The position numbers and the translations under genes were made by a program. Shown here piece after piece: positions 8,218-17,516 of a stretch of 64,000 bases of DNA (its first letter is position 1; the number at the start of each line of letters is the position of its first letter). The stretch lies in assembly GCF_018334155.1 (NCBI RefSeq), contig NZ_JAGXTP010000001.1, forward strand, positions 1,922,001-1,986,000, read 5' to 3'. The notes under the pieces were generated by a model that saw nothing but the letters and a program-made list of their open reading frames with translations, did no database searches and was not told the origin of the DNA. This stretch comes from Devosia litorisediminis. Lineage in GTDB: Bacteria > Pseudomonadota > Alphaproteobacteria > Rhizobiales > Devosiaceae.

Positions 8218-9231
8218 ATGGCCGAGCAGTGGCACAAGCACGATATGGATCTACTGGGTGGTCGTCGGCTGCGCCGGACACGCCGCACGGCCTGGAGTCG
8301 GGCCATGGTGCGCGAGACCACGCTTACGCCGGCTGACCTGATCTGGCCGCTTTTCGTGATTGAGGGAGAGAACCAGAAAACCCAGATCCGCACCATGCCG
8401 GGCGTGGAACGGCTGAGCGTGGATTTGTGTATCGAAGCGGCCAAGCAGGCGCGCGACGCCGGCATCCCGGCGCTGGCGCTGTTTCCAAACACACCCGACC
8501 ATCTACGCAGCGAGAACGGGGCCGAGGCATTCAACCCCGACAATCTGATGTGCCGGGCGCTGAGCGCCATCAAGAGCGCAGTACCCGAGATCGGCCTGAT
8601 CGCCGATGTGGCGCTCGACGAATATTCCAGCGACGGCCAGGACGGCCTGGTGCGCGATGGAGAGGTTCTCAACGACGAGACCGTCGAGGTGATGATCAAA
8701 TCCGCTCTGGTGCAGTCCAAGGCTGGCGCCGACATCATTGCGCCCTCAGACATGATGGACGGTCGGGTTGGCGCCATTCGTGCCGCGCTGGATGCCAGCG
8801 GGTACGAGCAGACCCAGATCATGGCCTATGCCGCCAAATACGCGTCCTTCTATTACGGACCATTCCGCGAAGCTGTCGGGTCGGGCAGTCGTCTCAAGGG
8901 TGACAAGCGTACCTACCAGATGGACTACGCCAATTCTGATGAGGCCCTGCGCGAGATCGAACAGGACATTGCCGAAGGCGCGGACAGCGTCATGGTCAAG
9001 CCGGGTATGCCCTATCTCGACATCGTCCGACGTGCCCGGGACAACTTCAATATTCCGATCTATGCCTACCAGGTGAGCGGCGAGTACGCGATGATCGAAA
9101 TGGCCGCGGCCGCGGGCGCCATTGATCGCCAGGGTGCTATTGTCGAAAGCCTGCACGCATTCAAGCGTGCCGGTGCCAACGGCGTACTGACCTACTTCGC
9201 GCTCGAGATGGCACGGGAACTGACGCAGTAA
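8218..9231 (+). CDS. hemB: delta-aminolevulinic acid dehydratase (porphobilinogen synthase)
   Basis: 337 residues. It condenses two 5-aminolevulinate molecules to porphobilinogen in heme synthesis. The two Schiff-base lysines are Lys207 in YAAKYASFYYGPFREA and Lys261 in VMVKPGMPYLD. Where zinc enzymes carry three cysteines, this one has DVALDEYSSDGQDG (130-143), the aspartate-rich magnesium-type site seen in Pseudomonas and rhizobia. The start at 8218 follows AGGAGA; an in-frame codon at 8149 adds 23 unlikely residues. It is followed by an RDD gene and bpt, the usual rhizobial order. Confidence 0.96.
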   Translation: MAEQWHKHDMDLLGGRRLRRTRRTAWSRAMVRETTLTPADLIWPLFVIEGENQKTQIRTMPGVERLSVDLCIEAAKQARDAGIPALALFPNTPDHLRSENGAEAFNPDNLMCRALSAIKSAVPEIGLIADVALDEYSSDGQDGLVRDGEVLNDETVEVMIKSALVQSKAGADIIAPSDMMDGRVGAIRAALDASGYEQTQIMAYAAKYASFYYGPFREAVGSGSRLKGDKRTYQMDYANSDEALREIEQDIAEGADSVMVKPGMPYLDIVRRARDNFNIPIYAYQVSGEYAMIEMAAAAGAIDRQGAIVESLHAFKRAGANGVLTYFALEMARELTQ

Positions 9232-9286
9232 CATTTGTGTGCCTTTGCCTCTTGCGCTGGCGCGGGGGCATAACAATGTTGAAGAC

Positions 9287-9805
9287 ATGCACCAGACAGA
9301 CACTACCGGCCCTACCCTGCCCGACCCCAAGACCGCTCCCGCATTGTTCGAGGGCGTGTTGACGCGTCGCGTCATGGCTTTTTTCATCGACCTGTTCGTC
9401 ATGGGATTGATGATCCTGGCCTTCGCCTTTGTCGGGCTGATCGTCGGCTTCGTGACCTTTGGTCTGGGCTGGCTCGCGCTGATGTTTGTCGTCCCGGCCA
9501 CAATCGTTCTTTATTACGGCGCCACGCTGGGCTCGCCGAAGCGCGCAACGCTGGGCATGCAGGCCATGGACATTGTGCTGACGCCGACACGTGGGCAGCC
9601 GCTGGATGGCTGGATGGCATTCGTCCATGCTGGCGTGTTCTGGGTCACGACCTGGATATCCTGGCCCCTCTCGTTGCTGTTTGCCCTGTTCACGCCCCGC
9701 CGGCAGATGATCCACGACCTGATCACCGGTACGCTGATGGTGCGACGCTCTCCCATGGAACGCCATTGGCGCGACCATTCGGCACGGGCCAATCAGGCAT
9801 ACTGA
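9287..9805 (+). CDS. RDD family membrane protein
   Basis: 172 residues. The RDD domain begins RRVMAFFIDLFVMGLMILAF, with the Arg and Asp residues in helix one that name the family. A second membrane helix follows, then the conserved GSPKRATLGMQAMDIVLTPT and a last hydrophobic pair with RRQMIHDLITGTLMVRR. RDD proteins are inner-membrane proteins, some linked to ion or small-molecule transport, mostly uncharacterised. The ATG at 9287 fits better than the in-frame 9239 start, which abuts the hemB stop. Conserved neighbour of hemB and bpt. Confidence 0.9.
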   Translation: MHQTDTTGPTLPDPKTAPALFEGVLTRRVMAFFIDLFVMGLMILAFAFVGLIVGFVTFGLGWLALMFVVPATIVLYYGATLGSPKRATLGMQAMDIVLTPTRGQPLDGWMAFVHAGVFWVTTWISWPLSLLFALFTPRRQMIHDLITGTLMVRRSPMERHWRDHSARANQAY

Positions 9806-9864
9806 CCCGTTGCCGCGGCTGATTGGGGAGCGTAGAGTTCCTCAACCGCACCCAAGGGTCGTGA

Positions 9865-10593
9865 ATGACCGATCAGACGCCAGAAACCACCCAACTATTC
9901 CTGACAGCCGCCATGCCTTGCCCTTATCTGCCGGGCAAGCAGGAGCGAAAGCTGTTTACGCATCTGAGTGGCCGCCGGGCATCGAACCTGCATCATCTGC
10001 TTAGTGAAAACGGGTTTCGGCGCAGCCAGAATTTGATCTACCGCCCAGCCTGCGAGGGCTGCAATGCCTGCCAGTCTGTACGAATCGTTGCAGATGGGTT
10101 CGCGCCATCAAAGCGCTACAGGCGGGCGTTACGCGCCAATGATGATCTGAGCATCGAAGTGCGGCCAACCACGGCAACCAGCGAGCAGTATGATCTGTTC
10201 AAGCGCTATCTGGACTCGCGCCATGCCGGTGGCGGCATGACCCAGATGAGTTATGTCGACTACGAATATATGGTCGAAGACACGCCGGTTCAGTCGATCC
10301 TGATCGAGTACCGTTTGCGCGAGCATCCGGATCAGCCTCTGGTGGCTGTGGCCCTGACCGATGTGATGCCGGACGGGCTATCGATGGTCTATTCGTTCTA
10401 TGACCCCGATATGGCCCACCGCAGCCTGGGCACCTTCCTTATTCTCGATCACATCGCCCAGGTCCGTTCTGCGGCCCTGGACTACGTCTATCTGGGCTAT
10501 TGGGTGCAGGACTCCCCCAAGATGGCCTACAAGGCGCAATTTCGGCCGTTACAGGTGCAGCGCGGCCCGCTTGGCTGGGTCGAACTAAGCTAG
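9865..10593 (+). CDS. bpt: aspartate/glutamate leucyltransferase (Bpt, arginyltransferase family)
   Basis: 242 residues. It moves leucine from Leu-tRNA to proteins with N-terminal Asp or Glu, marking them for ClpS/ClpAP in the N-degron pathway. The N-terminal ATE domain is clear: PCPYLPGKQERKLFTHLSG, then NGFRRSQNLIYRPACEGCNA with the conserved cysteine pair. The C-terminal domain holds SMVYSFYDPDMAHRSLGTF and YLGYWVQDSPKMAYKAQFRP, the Bpt signature. The length is normal. The stop is 63 bp before the next gene. Confidence 0.94.
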   Translation: MTDQTPETTQLFLTAAMPCPYLPGKQERKLFTHLSGRRASNLHHLLSENGFRRSQNLIYRPACEGCNACQSVRIVADGFAPSKRYRRALRANDDLSIEVRPTTATSEQYDLFKRYLDSRHAGGGMTQMSYVDYEYMVEDTPVQSILIEYRLREHPDQPLVAVALTDVMPDGLSMVYSFYDPDMAHRSLGTFLILDHIAQVRSAALDYVYLGYWVQDSPKMAYKAQFRPLQVQRGPLGWVELS

Positions 10594-10656
10594 GCGCCAT
10601 GTTTGGGCCACACGGCTCATCCAGATCGTGGTGATCCCTTTGGCGCCGGATTCGGT

Positions 10657-11667
10657 ATGACACCACTGCTCAACGTTGTCCGGACCTGCCTTGTCCTCGG
10701 CGCCTTGCTGGCGGCAACACTGGCAGTTGCGGCGCTGTTCGGTTTTGCCTTTGGCGCGCTGGACCTGCTCAACCATGCCCAGATATTCCTGTTTCCCGGC
10801 ACGCTGATCGGGTTGGTGATCCTGGCGCTGGCCCTGCGTGGTCAGGCGCGCCGTGTCGCGCTGATTTATGGTTTTGTCGGGCTGGCGGCCTCGGCCAATG
10901 TGATGGTGCCCGAACTGATTTCAGGAATGCAGGTGCGCCCTGCGCCGCCGTCATCGGGCACCGTGACGATGATGACGCACAATCTGTTCGGCATGAATTA
11001 CGAGATGGCAAAGGTAACTGCGGCGATTGCGGCAGAAGATCCCGACATCATCGTGTTGCAGGAATATTTCGGCGAGCAGGCCACCGATCTGCACCCGCGC
11101 CTGCTGGCTGACTATCCGTTTTTCACCCGCTGTCGCGGCGGCAAAAGGGCCAATCTGGGGCTCTACTCTCGAATCCCGTTTGAACAGGTGCAGGACGGCG
11201 CCTGCCCCAATAACGCCTATGTGACCGACCGGACAGGCCATATTCTGGCACGGTTTCAGCCTGACGGGTATGGCGCCTTTTCCGTGCTGACCACGCATAT
11301 GGACTGGCCGCTACCGGTGGAACGTCAGCGCGCGCAATTGGTGGGGCTCTCTGCAGTTGTTGCCGAAGTGGAGGGTCCGCTCATTGTGGCGGGCGATTTC
11401 AATTCCACACCATGGTCCTACGCACTGCGTGAATTTGTGAGCAGCAACGGGCTGGTACGCGAGACGGTCAATCTGGTGACCTATCCGCTACGCTGGTTCT
11501 ACTTCGGCGCCTGGCAGGACACGATCCCGTTCCTGCCCCTGGATCACGTAATGACCCGCGGCGGTGTGGTGGTGCACGAACTCCATGCAGGTCAGCGGAC
11601 AGCCAGCGATCACCTGCCGGTGGTGTTCACATTCTCGGTGCAACCGAGCTCTCCCCTGCCCGACTAG
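10657..11667 (+). CDS. membrane-anchored endonuclease/exonuclease/phosphatase family protein
   Basis: 336 residues. Three hydrophobic segments fill the first 100 residues, followed by an EEP (DNase I-like) domain with THNLFGMN, DPDIIVLQEYF (metal Glu), GDFNSTPWSY, the LPLDHVMTR motif and ASDHLPVVFTF with the catalytic Asp-His. The catalytic domain is probably periplasmic. Substrate unknown; relatives act on nucleic acids, phosphoinositides or sphingolipids. An ATG at 10657 was chosen over a TTG at 10603. Its stop shares a CTAG palindrome with the stop of the convergent Dabb gene. Confidence 0.88.
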   Translation: MTPLLNVVRTCLVLGALLAATLAVAALFGFAFGALDLLNHAQIFLFPGTLIGLVILALALRGQARRVALIYGFVGLAASANVMVPELISGMQVRPAPPSSGTVTMMTHNLFGMNYEMAKVTAAIAAEDPDIIVLQEYFGEQATDLHPRLLADYPFFTRCRGGKRANLGLYSRIPFEQVQDGACPNNAYVTDRTGHILARFQPDGYGAFSVLTTHMDWPLPVERQRAQLVGLSAVVAEVEGPLIVAGDFNSTPWSYALREFVSSNGLVRETVNLVTYPLRWFYFGAWQDTIPFLPLDHVMTRGGVVVHELHAGQRTASDHLPVVFTFSVQPSSPLPD

Positions 11668-11975
11668 TTGACCTGCAGATCAAAGACCATGATGCCGTCG
11701 CGGCCACCTTCAAGCGCGGCAACAAGGCGCGCGCCGGCAGCCTTGTGGGCAGGATCAACCAGATAACGATCACGGGCAGCCTCGTCGGCCAGATCCATGA
11801 TGAAACCATCGTTGAAACCCTGCGACACGCCCTCGGGCGAAATATTGGGTCCGAAATCTGCAGACAGCAAGCCCTCGATCTGGCCCACCAGTGCATTCAG
11901 CCCGGCGTAAATCTCGGCGCGCTCGGCGGCGCTGACATCGGCACGAAACTTGACGAAGACGCAGTGGCGGATCAT
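11664..11975 (-). CDS. Dabb (stress-responsive A/B barrel) family protein
   Basis: 103 residues matching the Dabb ferredoxin-like dimeric barrel: [20 protein letters not shown], a middle [20 protein letters not shown] and the end [20 protein letters not shown]. Members include stress-induced proteins of unknown role and a few cyclases. The start overlaps the parC stop in ATGA, so it is cotranscribed with parC. The stop overlaps the stop of the convergent EEP gene by 4 bp. Confidence 0.9.
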   Translation of the reverse strand: MIRHCVFVKFRADVSAAERAEIYAGLNALVGQIEGLLSADFGPNISPEGVSQGFNDGFIMDLADEAARDRYLVDPAHKAAGARLVAALEGGRDGIMVFDLQVN

Positions 11976-14242
11976 CCGGTAAACCTGTTGTTGCGTGGAA
12001 AGCCATTGGGCGGCTGACGGCCAGCGGTAGCGCGGTCAGCAATCCAGGCGGTCAGCTCTTCCATCGGCTTGGTAAAGGTGCGACCTGAGCTGTCGGTCCA
12101 GGTGAGGCCATCAGCAGCGTAGAAGGTCTTGATGTCAGAGACGCCGCCATCCTTGTAGCGCTGCAGGCGGACGCCCTTGCCGCGGCTCATTTCGGCGAGC
12201 TGGCTGAGCGGGAAGACGAGGAGCTTGCGGTTCTGGCCGATAATGGCTACGCGATCGCCAACAACCGGAACGAGTAGCGCCGCTTCGATAGGCGCCGCGA
12301 CGTTGAGGACCTGCTTGCCCTTGCGGGTATTGGCGATCATGTCGTCTTCGCCAATGATGAAGCCATAGCCTGCGGTGGAGGCAACAATGCGCTTCTGGCC
12401 AGCGCGGTAGACAAAGATATCGACGATATCCTGGCCTTCCTCGATATCGACCATGATGCGCACCGGCTCGCCCTGACCGCGGCCGCCGGGCAGCTTGTCG
12501 CCAGCCAGCGTGTAGACCTTGCCACCAGTGGTGAGCATGAGGAGCTTGTCGGTGGTCTCGCACTTGATCGACAGCTTGAGCCGGTCACCGGCCTTGAAGC
12601 CCTTGTCGTCGATATCGTCAGTGTGACCCTTTGGTGCGCGGATCCAGCCCTTTTCGGACAGGATGACCGTGATCGGCTCGCGCTCGATAAAGGCTTCCGT
12701 GACTTCGGAGAGGTCTGCGTTGGGGGCATCCTTGAGGATGGTGCGACGGGCGCCCAATGCGTGGGGCGTCGTGCCATCAGCCTCAAGCAGCGGATAGGCC
12801 GCCTTGAGGGCTTCGACCTGCTTGCTGATATTGGACCACTGACGCTTTTCAGACGCCAACAGCGCTTCAAGCTGCCCCTGCTCCTTGGTCAGGTTCTCGT
12901 GTTCCTTGCGGAGTTCGATTTCCTCAAGCTTGCGCAAGGAGCGCAGGCGCATGTTCAGGATCGCTTCAGCCTGCACGTCGGAGAGCTCAAACGTGCTCAT
13001 CAGCGAGGCCTTGGCATCATCCTCCTCGCGGATGATGCGGATAACCTCATCGAGGTTGAGATAGGCAATGATGTAGCCGCCAAGCACTTCAAGGCGATGG
13101 GCGATCTGGCCCAAGCGATGGTTCGAGCGGCGGACCAGCACTTCCTTGCGATGCTCAAGCCAGGCCTTGAGCGCCTGCGGCAGGCTCATCACCTTGGGCA
13201 CCGCTCCCTTGTCGAGCACGTTGAGATTGAGCGGGAAGCGGGTTTCAAGATCGCTGACCTTGAACAATTGCTCCATCAGGATCACCGCATCGACAGTGCG
13301 GGCGCGGGGTTCAAGCACAAGACGGATATCGTCCGAGCTTTCGTCGCGCACATCCTTGAGCAGTGGCAGTTTCTTGGCGAGCAGCTGCTCGGCGATCTTT
13401 TCGACCAACCGGGACTTCTGGATGCCATAGGGAATTTCGGTGACCACGATCAGATAGGAACCGCGGCCGGTTTCCTCGATCTCCCACTTGGCCCGGAGAC
13501 GGAACGAGCCGCGACCCGTGGCATAGGAGCGGGCAATCGAGGCCGCCGATTCCACCATGATGCCGCCGGTGGGGAAGTCTGGCCCCTTCACGAACTGAGT
13601 CAGCTCTTCGGCGGAAGCATCTGGATTGACATTGATAAGATGCAGGGCCGCTTCACACAGCTCATAGACATTGTGTGGGGGGACCGAGGTGGCCATGCCC
13701 ACTGCAATGCCCGTTGAGCCGTTGGCCAGCAGATTGGGAAAGTTGGATGGCAGGACGACGGGCTCTTCGTCCTCGCCGTCATAGGTCGCCTTAAAATCGA
13801 TAGCGTCTTCGGTGATGCCCTCGAGCAGGCGCATCGCCACATCGGTCATGCGGCTTTCGGTGTATCGCATGGCAGCGGCGTTATCGCCGTCGATGTTACC
13901 GAAATTGCCCTGGCCATCGACCAGTGGGTAGCGCAGCGCAAAATCCTGCGCCAGGCGCACCAAGGCGTCATAGATCGACTGATCGCCATGCGGGTGAAAC
14001 TTACCGATCACGTCACCGACAATACGCGCCGACTTCTTGTAGCCTTGACCCGGATCAAGCTTGAGCAGTCGCATGGCGTGGATAATGCGGCGGTGAACGG
14101 GTTTGAGACCGTCACGCGCATCAGGCAGAGCACGCTGGGTGATCGTCGAGAGAGCGTAGGATAGGTACCGCTCCTCAAGCGCCTGCTTAAGGTCGACGAC
14201 GCGCTGGTCATCGGCAGGCGGAAGGGTATCGGTGTCAGACAT
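11972..14242 (-). CDS. parC: DNA topoisomerase IV subunit A
   Basis: 756 residues. With ParE it decatenates daughter chromosomes. The breakage-reunion domain has the catalytic Tyr127 in [11 protein letters not shown] and the helix [19 protein letters not shown]; the position equivalent to the quinolone-contact serine is Gln88, with Asp92 kept. The C-terminal domain is shorter than in GyrA and has no canonical GyrA-box, only [14 protein letters not shown], so it is ParC, not GyrA. The ATG at 14242 opens [13 protein letters not shown]; the earlier one at 14257 is in poor context. The 5' region is a 547-bp gap with a strong inverted repeat. Confidence 0.95.
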   Translation of the reverse strand: MSDTDTLPPADDQRVVDLKQALEERYLSYALSTITQRALPDARDGLKPVHRRIIHAMRLLKLDPGQGYKKSARIVGDVIGKFHPHGDQSIYDALVRLAQDFALRYPLVDGQGNFGNIDGDNAAAMRYTESRMTDVAMRLLEGITEDAIDFKATYDGEDEEPVVLPSNFPNLLANGSTGIAVGMATSVPPHNVYELCEAALHLINVNPDASAEELTQFVKGPDFPTGGIMVESAASIARSYATGRGSFRLRAKWEIEETGRGSYLIVVTEIPYGIQKSRLVEKIAEQLLAKKLPLLKDVRDESSDDIRLVLEPRARTVDAVILMEQLFKVSDLETRFPLNLNVLDKGAVPKVMSLPQALKAWLEHRKEVLVRRSNHRLGQIAHRLEVLGGYIIAYLNLDEVIRIIREEDDAKASLMSTFELSDVQAEAILNMRLRSLRKLEEIELRKEHENLTKEQGQLEALLASEKRQWSNISKQVEALKAAYPLLEADGTTPHALGARRTILKDAPNADLSEVTEAFIEREPITVILSEKGWIRAPKGHTDDIDDKGFKAGDRLKLSIKCETTDKLLMLTTGGKVYTLAGDKLPGGRGQGEPVRIMVDIEEGQDIVDIFVYRAGQKRIVASTAGYGFIIGEDDMIANTRKGKQVLNVAAPIEAALLVPVVGDRVAIIGQNRKLLVFPLSQLAEMSRGKGVRLQRYKDGGVSDIKTFYAADGLTWTDSSGRTFTKPMEELTAWIADRATAGRQPPNGFPRNNRFTG

Positions 14243-14789
14243 CGGCGAGCATTCCACGAGAACGAATCAGGAAAGCACTATAGCGGGGCTCGCGCCGGTT
14301 CCGACGGTTTTGCCGCGAAAAGACGCCGGTTCTGCACGGTTTTCGGACGTGCCGAAATTGCGCCCGGCCTTACGGCGTCGCGCTTGTGACGGGTAATGGG
14401 CGGCCATTGGCTCAATCCAGTTACTAACTCAGGGAGCCAAAGGCCGCCCATCACGGTCTGGAGCTTTCTCACCGGGATCGGTTCAGCCCAGGCTGGTATT
14501 GCAAGCCCGACTGCCAATTCCCCGGCCAAACGGGCGCCCCCGTCTCCAGCCTCCCCGTCCAACCCTGCGTTGGGGTCGCGTGCTGACGGGAATGTCAGAA
14601 GTATGCGCGCGGTTTTGCACGTGGGGATAAAGGGCAAACATTTCTGGCCAATGTCTCGATGAGTGCAGTCGTCTTCCCGCCGCTGCCCGAAATCTCGGAA
14701 TGGACCCCAGCCTTTTGCCGGCGTGACATCGCATGTGGCGGCACGTCGGCGGGCAAGGCGCGGGGTGTTCAGAACACGTGCGGCCGCCC
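14243..14789. other. 547-bp gap between parC and recO
   Basis: No convincing gene. Long open frames on both strands (14278-14793 minus, 14396-14662 plus) have no recognisable domain and atypical composition. The main feature is the nested inverted repeat at 14396-14451. The parC promoter must lie in the left part. Confidence 0.6.
14396..14451. repeat. nested inverted repeat (possible structured RNA or protein-binding element)
   Basis: ATGGGCGGCC (14396-14405) pairs with GGCCGCCCAT (14442-14451). After one A/A mismatch, TTGGCTC (14407-14413) pairs with GAGCCAA (14434-14440). The 20-nt apex holds a second inverted repeat, AGTTACTAACT (14419-14429). No T-run follows on either strand, so it is not an obvious terminator. 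It lies 154 bp upstream of parC. Confidence 0.8.
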
Positions 14790-15497
14790 TCAATGCTCCA
14801 GGGTCAATGCCGCTACCAGCAGGTCTCGAGTGGCCGATGGCGTGAGGTTTCGGGGCCCTTGGACGTGGGTTTGGAGGAAGTGACTGGTCAGGCGCAGGGC
14901 GTCGGCAATGTCATGCGGACTGGCATTTCCACGGGCGGTGAGGAAACTGGGGAGAGGCAGGAGCCGGTCCAGATAGGGCGCAGCCGCCGCGCGCGACACC
15001 GCCCTGCCCGATTTGGGCGAGACATGGGTCAGATCCTCGGTCGCGCCTGTCACCGCGCAGTGGTCGAGATCCAGGCCAAAACCGAGATCATCGAGTACGG
15101 CCAGCTCAAAGCGAACCAGCGCAACTCCATCGGGGGGGGAATCAATCAGGCGCAACGCCATGCCAAGCAGGCGATCATGGGCATCGCGCTCCGGCAACTG
15201 ACGCAGATGCTCACACACGAGCTGGCTGAGATAGAGCCGCGTCCGGTCGGCTATCAGCTCGGCGGCGCGCGCCTGCAGCAGTTCGACAGTGAACATGCCC
15301 AACTGGTCCTCAAGGCGCGCGCGCCAGGTCAATTGGACGGTGTTGCCAGGCTGCAGTGCTGCGGCCTGCCTGGGCGAGCGCCCCCCGCGTACCAGACCCA
15401 GACAGCGGCCCCGGCCAGCCACCATCGCTTCGGCAATAACACTGGATTCGCCGTGACGGCGGACGCCGATCAGCAGTCCCTCCCCGGTCCATTCCAT
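14790..15497 (-). CDS. recO: DNA repair protein RecO
   Basis: 235 residues. The N-terminal OB-fold begins MEWTGEGLLIGVRRHGESSV with GRCLGLVRGGRS, and the helical C-terminal domain holds LVRFELAVLDDLGFGLDLD and CAVTGATEDLTHVSPKSGRA. RecO loads RecA onto SSB-coated single-stranded DNA with RecR. The length is usual for alphaproteobacteria. It lies 3 bp after the YkvA-like gene on the same strand, within the lepB-rnc-era-recO run. Confidence 0.94.
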   Translation of the reverse strand: MEWTGEGLLIGVRRHGESSVIAEAMVAGRGRCLGLVRGGRSPRQAAALQPGNTVQLTWRARLEDQLGMFTVELLQARAAELIADRTRLYLSQLVCEHLRQLPERDAHDRLLGMALRLIDSPPDGVALVRFELAVLDDLGFGLDLDHCAVTGATEDLTHVSPKSGRAVSRAAAAPYLDRLLPLPSFLTARGNASPHDIADALRLTSHFLQTHVQGPRNLTPSATRDLLVAALTLEH

Positions 15498-15500
15498 CGC

Positions 15501-15884
15501 CTATACCCAGTCCGTTGCGAGCATGAGTGTCAACCAGACCGCCAGCAGCCAGATCAGGATGACGGCCAGCATGCCGAGCCTGCTGACCGGCTTTGCTGCA
15601 ATCTGGCTGGCAGCTGCGCGAAACTCGGCGAAAAGCGGCGCCGGGATCAGTTTGACCACGGCGACAATGCCGAGCGGGACGATGAGCAGGTCGTCGAGAT
15701 AGCCCAGCACCGGAATGAAATCGGGAATGAGATCGATGGGCGACAGGGCGTAGGCCGCAATCGCGGCAGCAAGAATGCGCACCGCCATTGGCGTTCTGAC
15801 GTCCCTGGCTGCGAGCCAGACGGCGATTACATCGCGCTTGATGGTGCGAGCCCACTGCCTGGCACGATCGAGCCAGCCGGGCAT
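15501..15884 (-). CDS. YkvA-like (DUF1232) membrane protein
   Basis: 127 residues. The DUF1232 core is AAAIAAYALSPIDLIPDFIP followed by VLGYLDDLLIVP, which names the family. A C-terminal hydrophobic helix, LGMLAVILIWLLAVWLTLML, anchors it in the membrane. The function is unknown. It starts 4 bp after the era stop and ends 3 bp before recO, so it is a tight insertion in the era-recO operon. The start at 15884 (MPGWLDRARQWARTI) was chosen because an earlier in-frame codon lies inside era. Confidence 0.88.
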   Translation of the reverse strand: MPGWLDRARQWARTIKRDVIAVWLAARDVRTPMAVRILAAAIAAYALSPIDLIPDFIPVLGYLDDLLIVPLGIVAVVKLIPAPLFAEFRAAASQIAAKPVSRLGMLAVILIWLLAVWLTLMLATDWV

Positions 15885-15888
15885 TGGA

Positions 15889-16812
15889 TCAGTTTTTTCC
15901 GTGCGGGTATTCAAGGCCCATCTCGCGGTAGCGCTCGGGATCATCGCCCCATTTTTCGCGCACCTTGACGAACAGGAAGAGGTGAATGGGCACCTCGTAC
16001 ATTTCCATCAGATCCTTGCGGCTCTCCTGACCGATGGCCTTGATGGTCTGACCGCCTGCGCCCAGCACGATCTTCTTGTGGCTGTCGCGCGTGACATAAA
16101 CCACCTGATCGATCTTGTAGGAGCCATCCTTCTGGATCTTGAAGCTCTCGGTTTCGACCGTGCAGTTATAGGGGATCTCATCATGAACGCGCAGGAACAG
16201 CTTCTCGCGCGTGACCTCGGCGGCCGTGATGGCCATGGTCAAATCAGTCAGATGATCCTCGGGGAAATGCCAGGGGCCGGGCGGGATGTGCTTGACGCAC
16301 CAGTCCATCAGATCGGCAACGCCATAACCCTTGAGGGCCGAAATCATGAAGGTGGCTTCAAAACGCAGCTTTTCATTGAGGGTCTGGCTGAGCTCGAGCA
16401 GCGCTTCGTTCTTGATGGTGTCGATCTTGTTCAGGATCAGGATCTTGGGGTGGCTAATATTGGCCAGACCTTCGAGCATGGCGTCGATATCGGGCGTGAT
16501 GCCGCGTTCGGCATCGATAATGAAGCCGACGATGTCCGCATCCCCCGCCCCGCCCCAGGCGCTATCAACCATGGCCCGGTCGAGCCGACGCTTGGGCGCG
16601 AAGATGCCGGGCGTGTCGATGAAGACAAGCTGGGCCTGATCCTGGGTGACAACGCCGCGCACCTGGCTGCGGGTCGTCTGCGCCTTGTGGGTGACGATGG
16701 AAACCTTGGTGCCAACCAGTGAGTTGAGCAGCGTCGATTTGCCGGCGTTGGGGGCACCAACCAGCGCGATAAAGCCGCAAGAGGTGTCGGCGAGTTCAGT
16801 GGGTGAGTTCAT
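15889..16812 (-). CDS. era: GTPase Era
   Basis: 307 residues. P-loop GAPNAGKST (19-27), DTPG (66-69) and NKID (128-131) make the GTPase; a C-terminal KH domain (about 215-290) has KIVLGAGGQTIKAIGQESRK. Era binds 16S rRNA and helps 30S maturation. The ATG at 16812 overlaps the rnc stop in ATGA, so translation is coupled. An in-frame ATG 15 bp earlier is inside rnc and less likely. Confidence 0.96.
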   Translation of the reverse strand: MNSPTELADTSCGFIALVGAPNAGKSTLLNSLVGTKVSIVTHKAQTTRSQVRGVVTQDQAQLVFIDTPGIFAPKRRLDRAMVDSAWGGAGDADIVGFIIDAERGITPDIDAMLEGLANISHPKILILNKIDTIKNEALLELSQTLNEKLRFEATFMISALKGYGVADLMDWCVKHIPPGPWHFPEDHLTDLTMAITAAEVTREKLFLRVHDEIPYNCTVETESFKIQKDGSYKIDQVVYVTRDSHKKIVLGAGGQTIKAIGQESRKDLMEMYEVPIHLFLFVKVREKWGDDPERYREMGLEYPHGKN

Positions 16813-17516
16813 TTGGGATCCTTCCACACCTGCTGGGAAATCAGGAACAGTTCGGCGGCCTTGTGTTCGGCGATCTTCTTGGAAGGACCGGTGGCGCTGA
16901 CCTGTTCGAAATCGCCCAGGGCGATGGCAATGGTAAATTCGGGGGCATGGTCGGGACCGGAGCGGCCGACCTGGATATAGCTGGGTGGCTCAAGGCCGCG
17001 GGCCTGGGCCCATTCCTGCAAGGTGGTTTTGGCGTCGGCCTTGTTGGCCTGACCGTCAGCGAGAAATTCCTCAAACATGCGTTCGACGAACTCATAGGCC
17101 TTGCCCATGCCGCCATCGCAGAAGATGGCGCCAATGACGGCCTCGGTGACATCGCCGAGAATGGCCTCTTTTTCGGCGCCGCCGGTACGCGCTTCGCTCT
17201 CGCCGAGATTGAGTTCGCCGCCCAGATCAAGGGTGCGGGCGATGACGGCGCAGGTTTCCTTGCGCACCAGCGTATTCAGCGTACGGCTGAGTTCGCCCTC
17301 ATTGGCCTTTGGGTAACGCCGATAGAGCATGTCGGCGACGACAAGCCCAAGCACGCGGTCGCCAAGAAATTCCAGACGCTGATAGGACCGCTCAATACGC
17401 TTGGCAGGCGAGACGGCGCTGGAATGCGTGAGCGCGCGATCAAGCAGGTCCGGATCGGCGAAACGATAGCCTAGCCGGAACTGAAGTTTGTCGTGATTGC
17501 GCGCTGCACGGCTCAT
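16809..17516 (-). CDS. rnc: ribonuclease III
   Basis: 235 residues. The catalytic signature is YQRLEFLGDRVLGLVVAD (45-62) with Glu49 and Asp53, and the second metal residues are Asp122 and Glu125 in GDVTEAVIGA. A double-stranded RNA-binding domain fills about 157-233, ending GPSKKIAEHKAAELFL. It processes rRNA precursors and double-stranded mRNA regions. It overlaps lepB by 4 bp upstream and era by 4 bp downstream, so lepB, rnc and era form one coupled unit. Confidence 0.96.
   Translation of the reverse strand: MSRAARNHDKLQFRLGYRFADPDLLDRALTHSSAVSPAKRIERSYQRLEFLGDRVLGLVVADMLYRRYPKANEGELSRTLNTLVRKETCAVIARTLDLGGELNLGESEARTGGAEKEAILGDVTEAVIGAIFCDGGMGKAYEFVERMFEEFLADGQANKADAKTTLQEWAQARGLEPPSYIQVGRSGPDHAPEFTIAIALGDFEQVSATGPSKKIAEHKAAELFLISQQVWKDPK

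Noticed and set aside
14278..14793. 171-codon minus-strand frame in the recO-parC gap
   Set aside because: Overlaps recO end and the parC leader; composition is low-complexity and no domain is recognised. A stretch like a signal peptide (LAVGLAIPAWAEP) was noted but not convincing.
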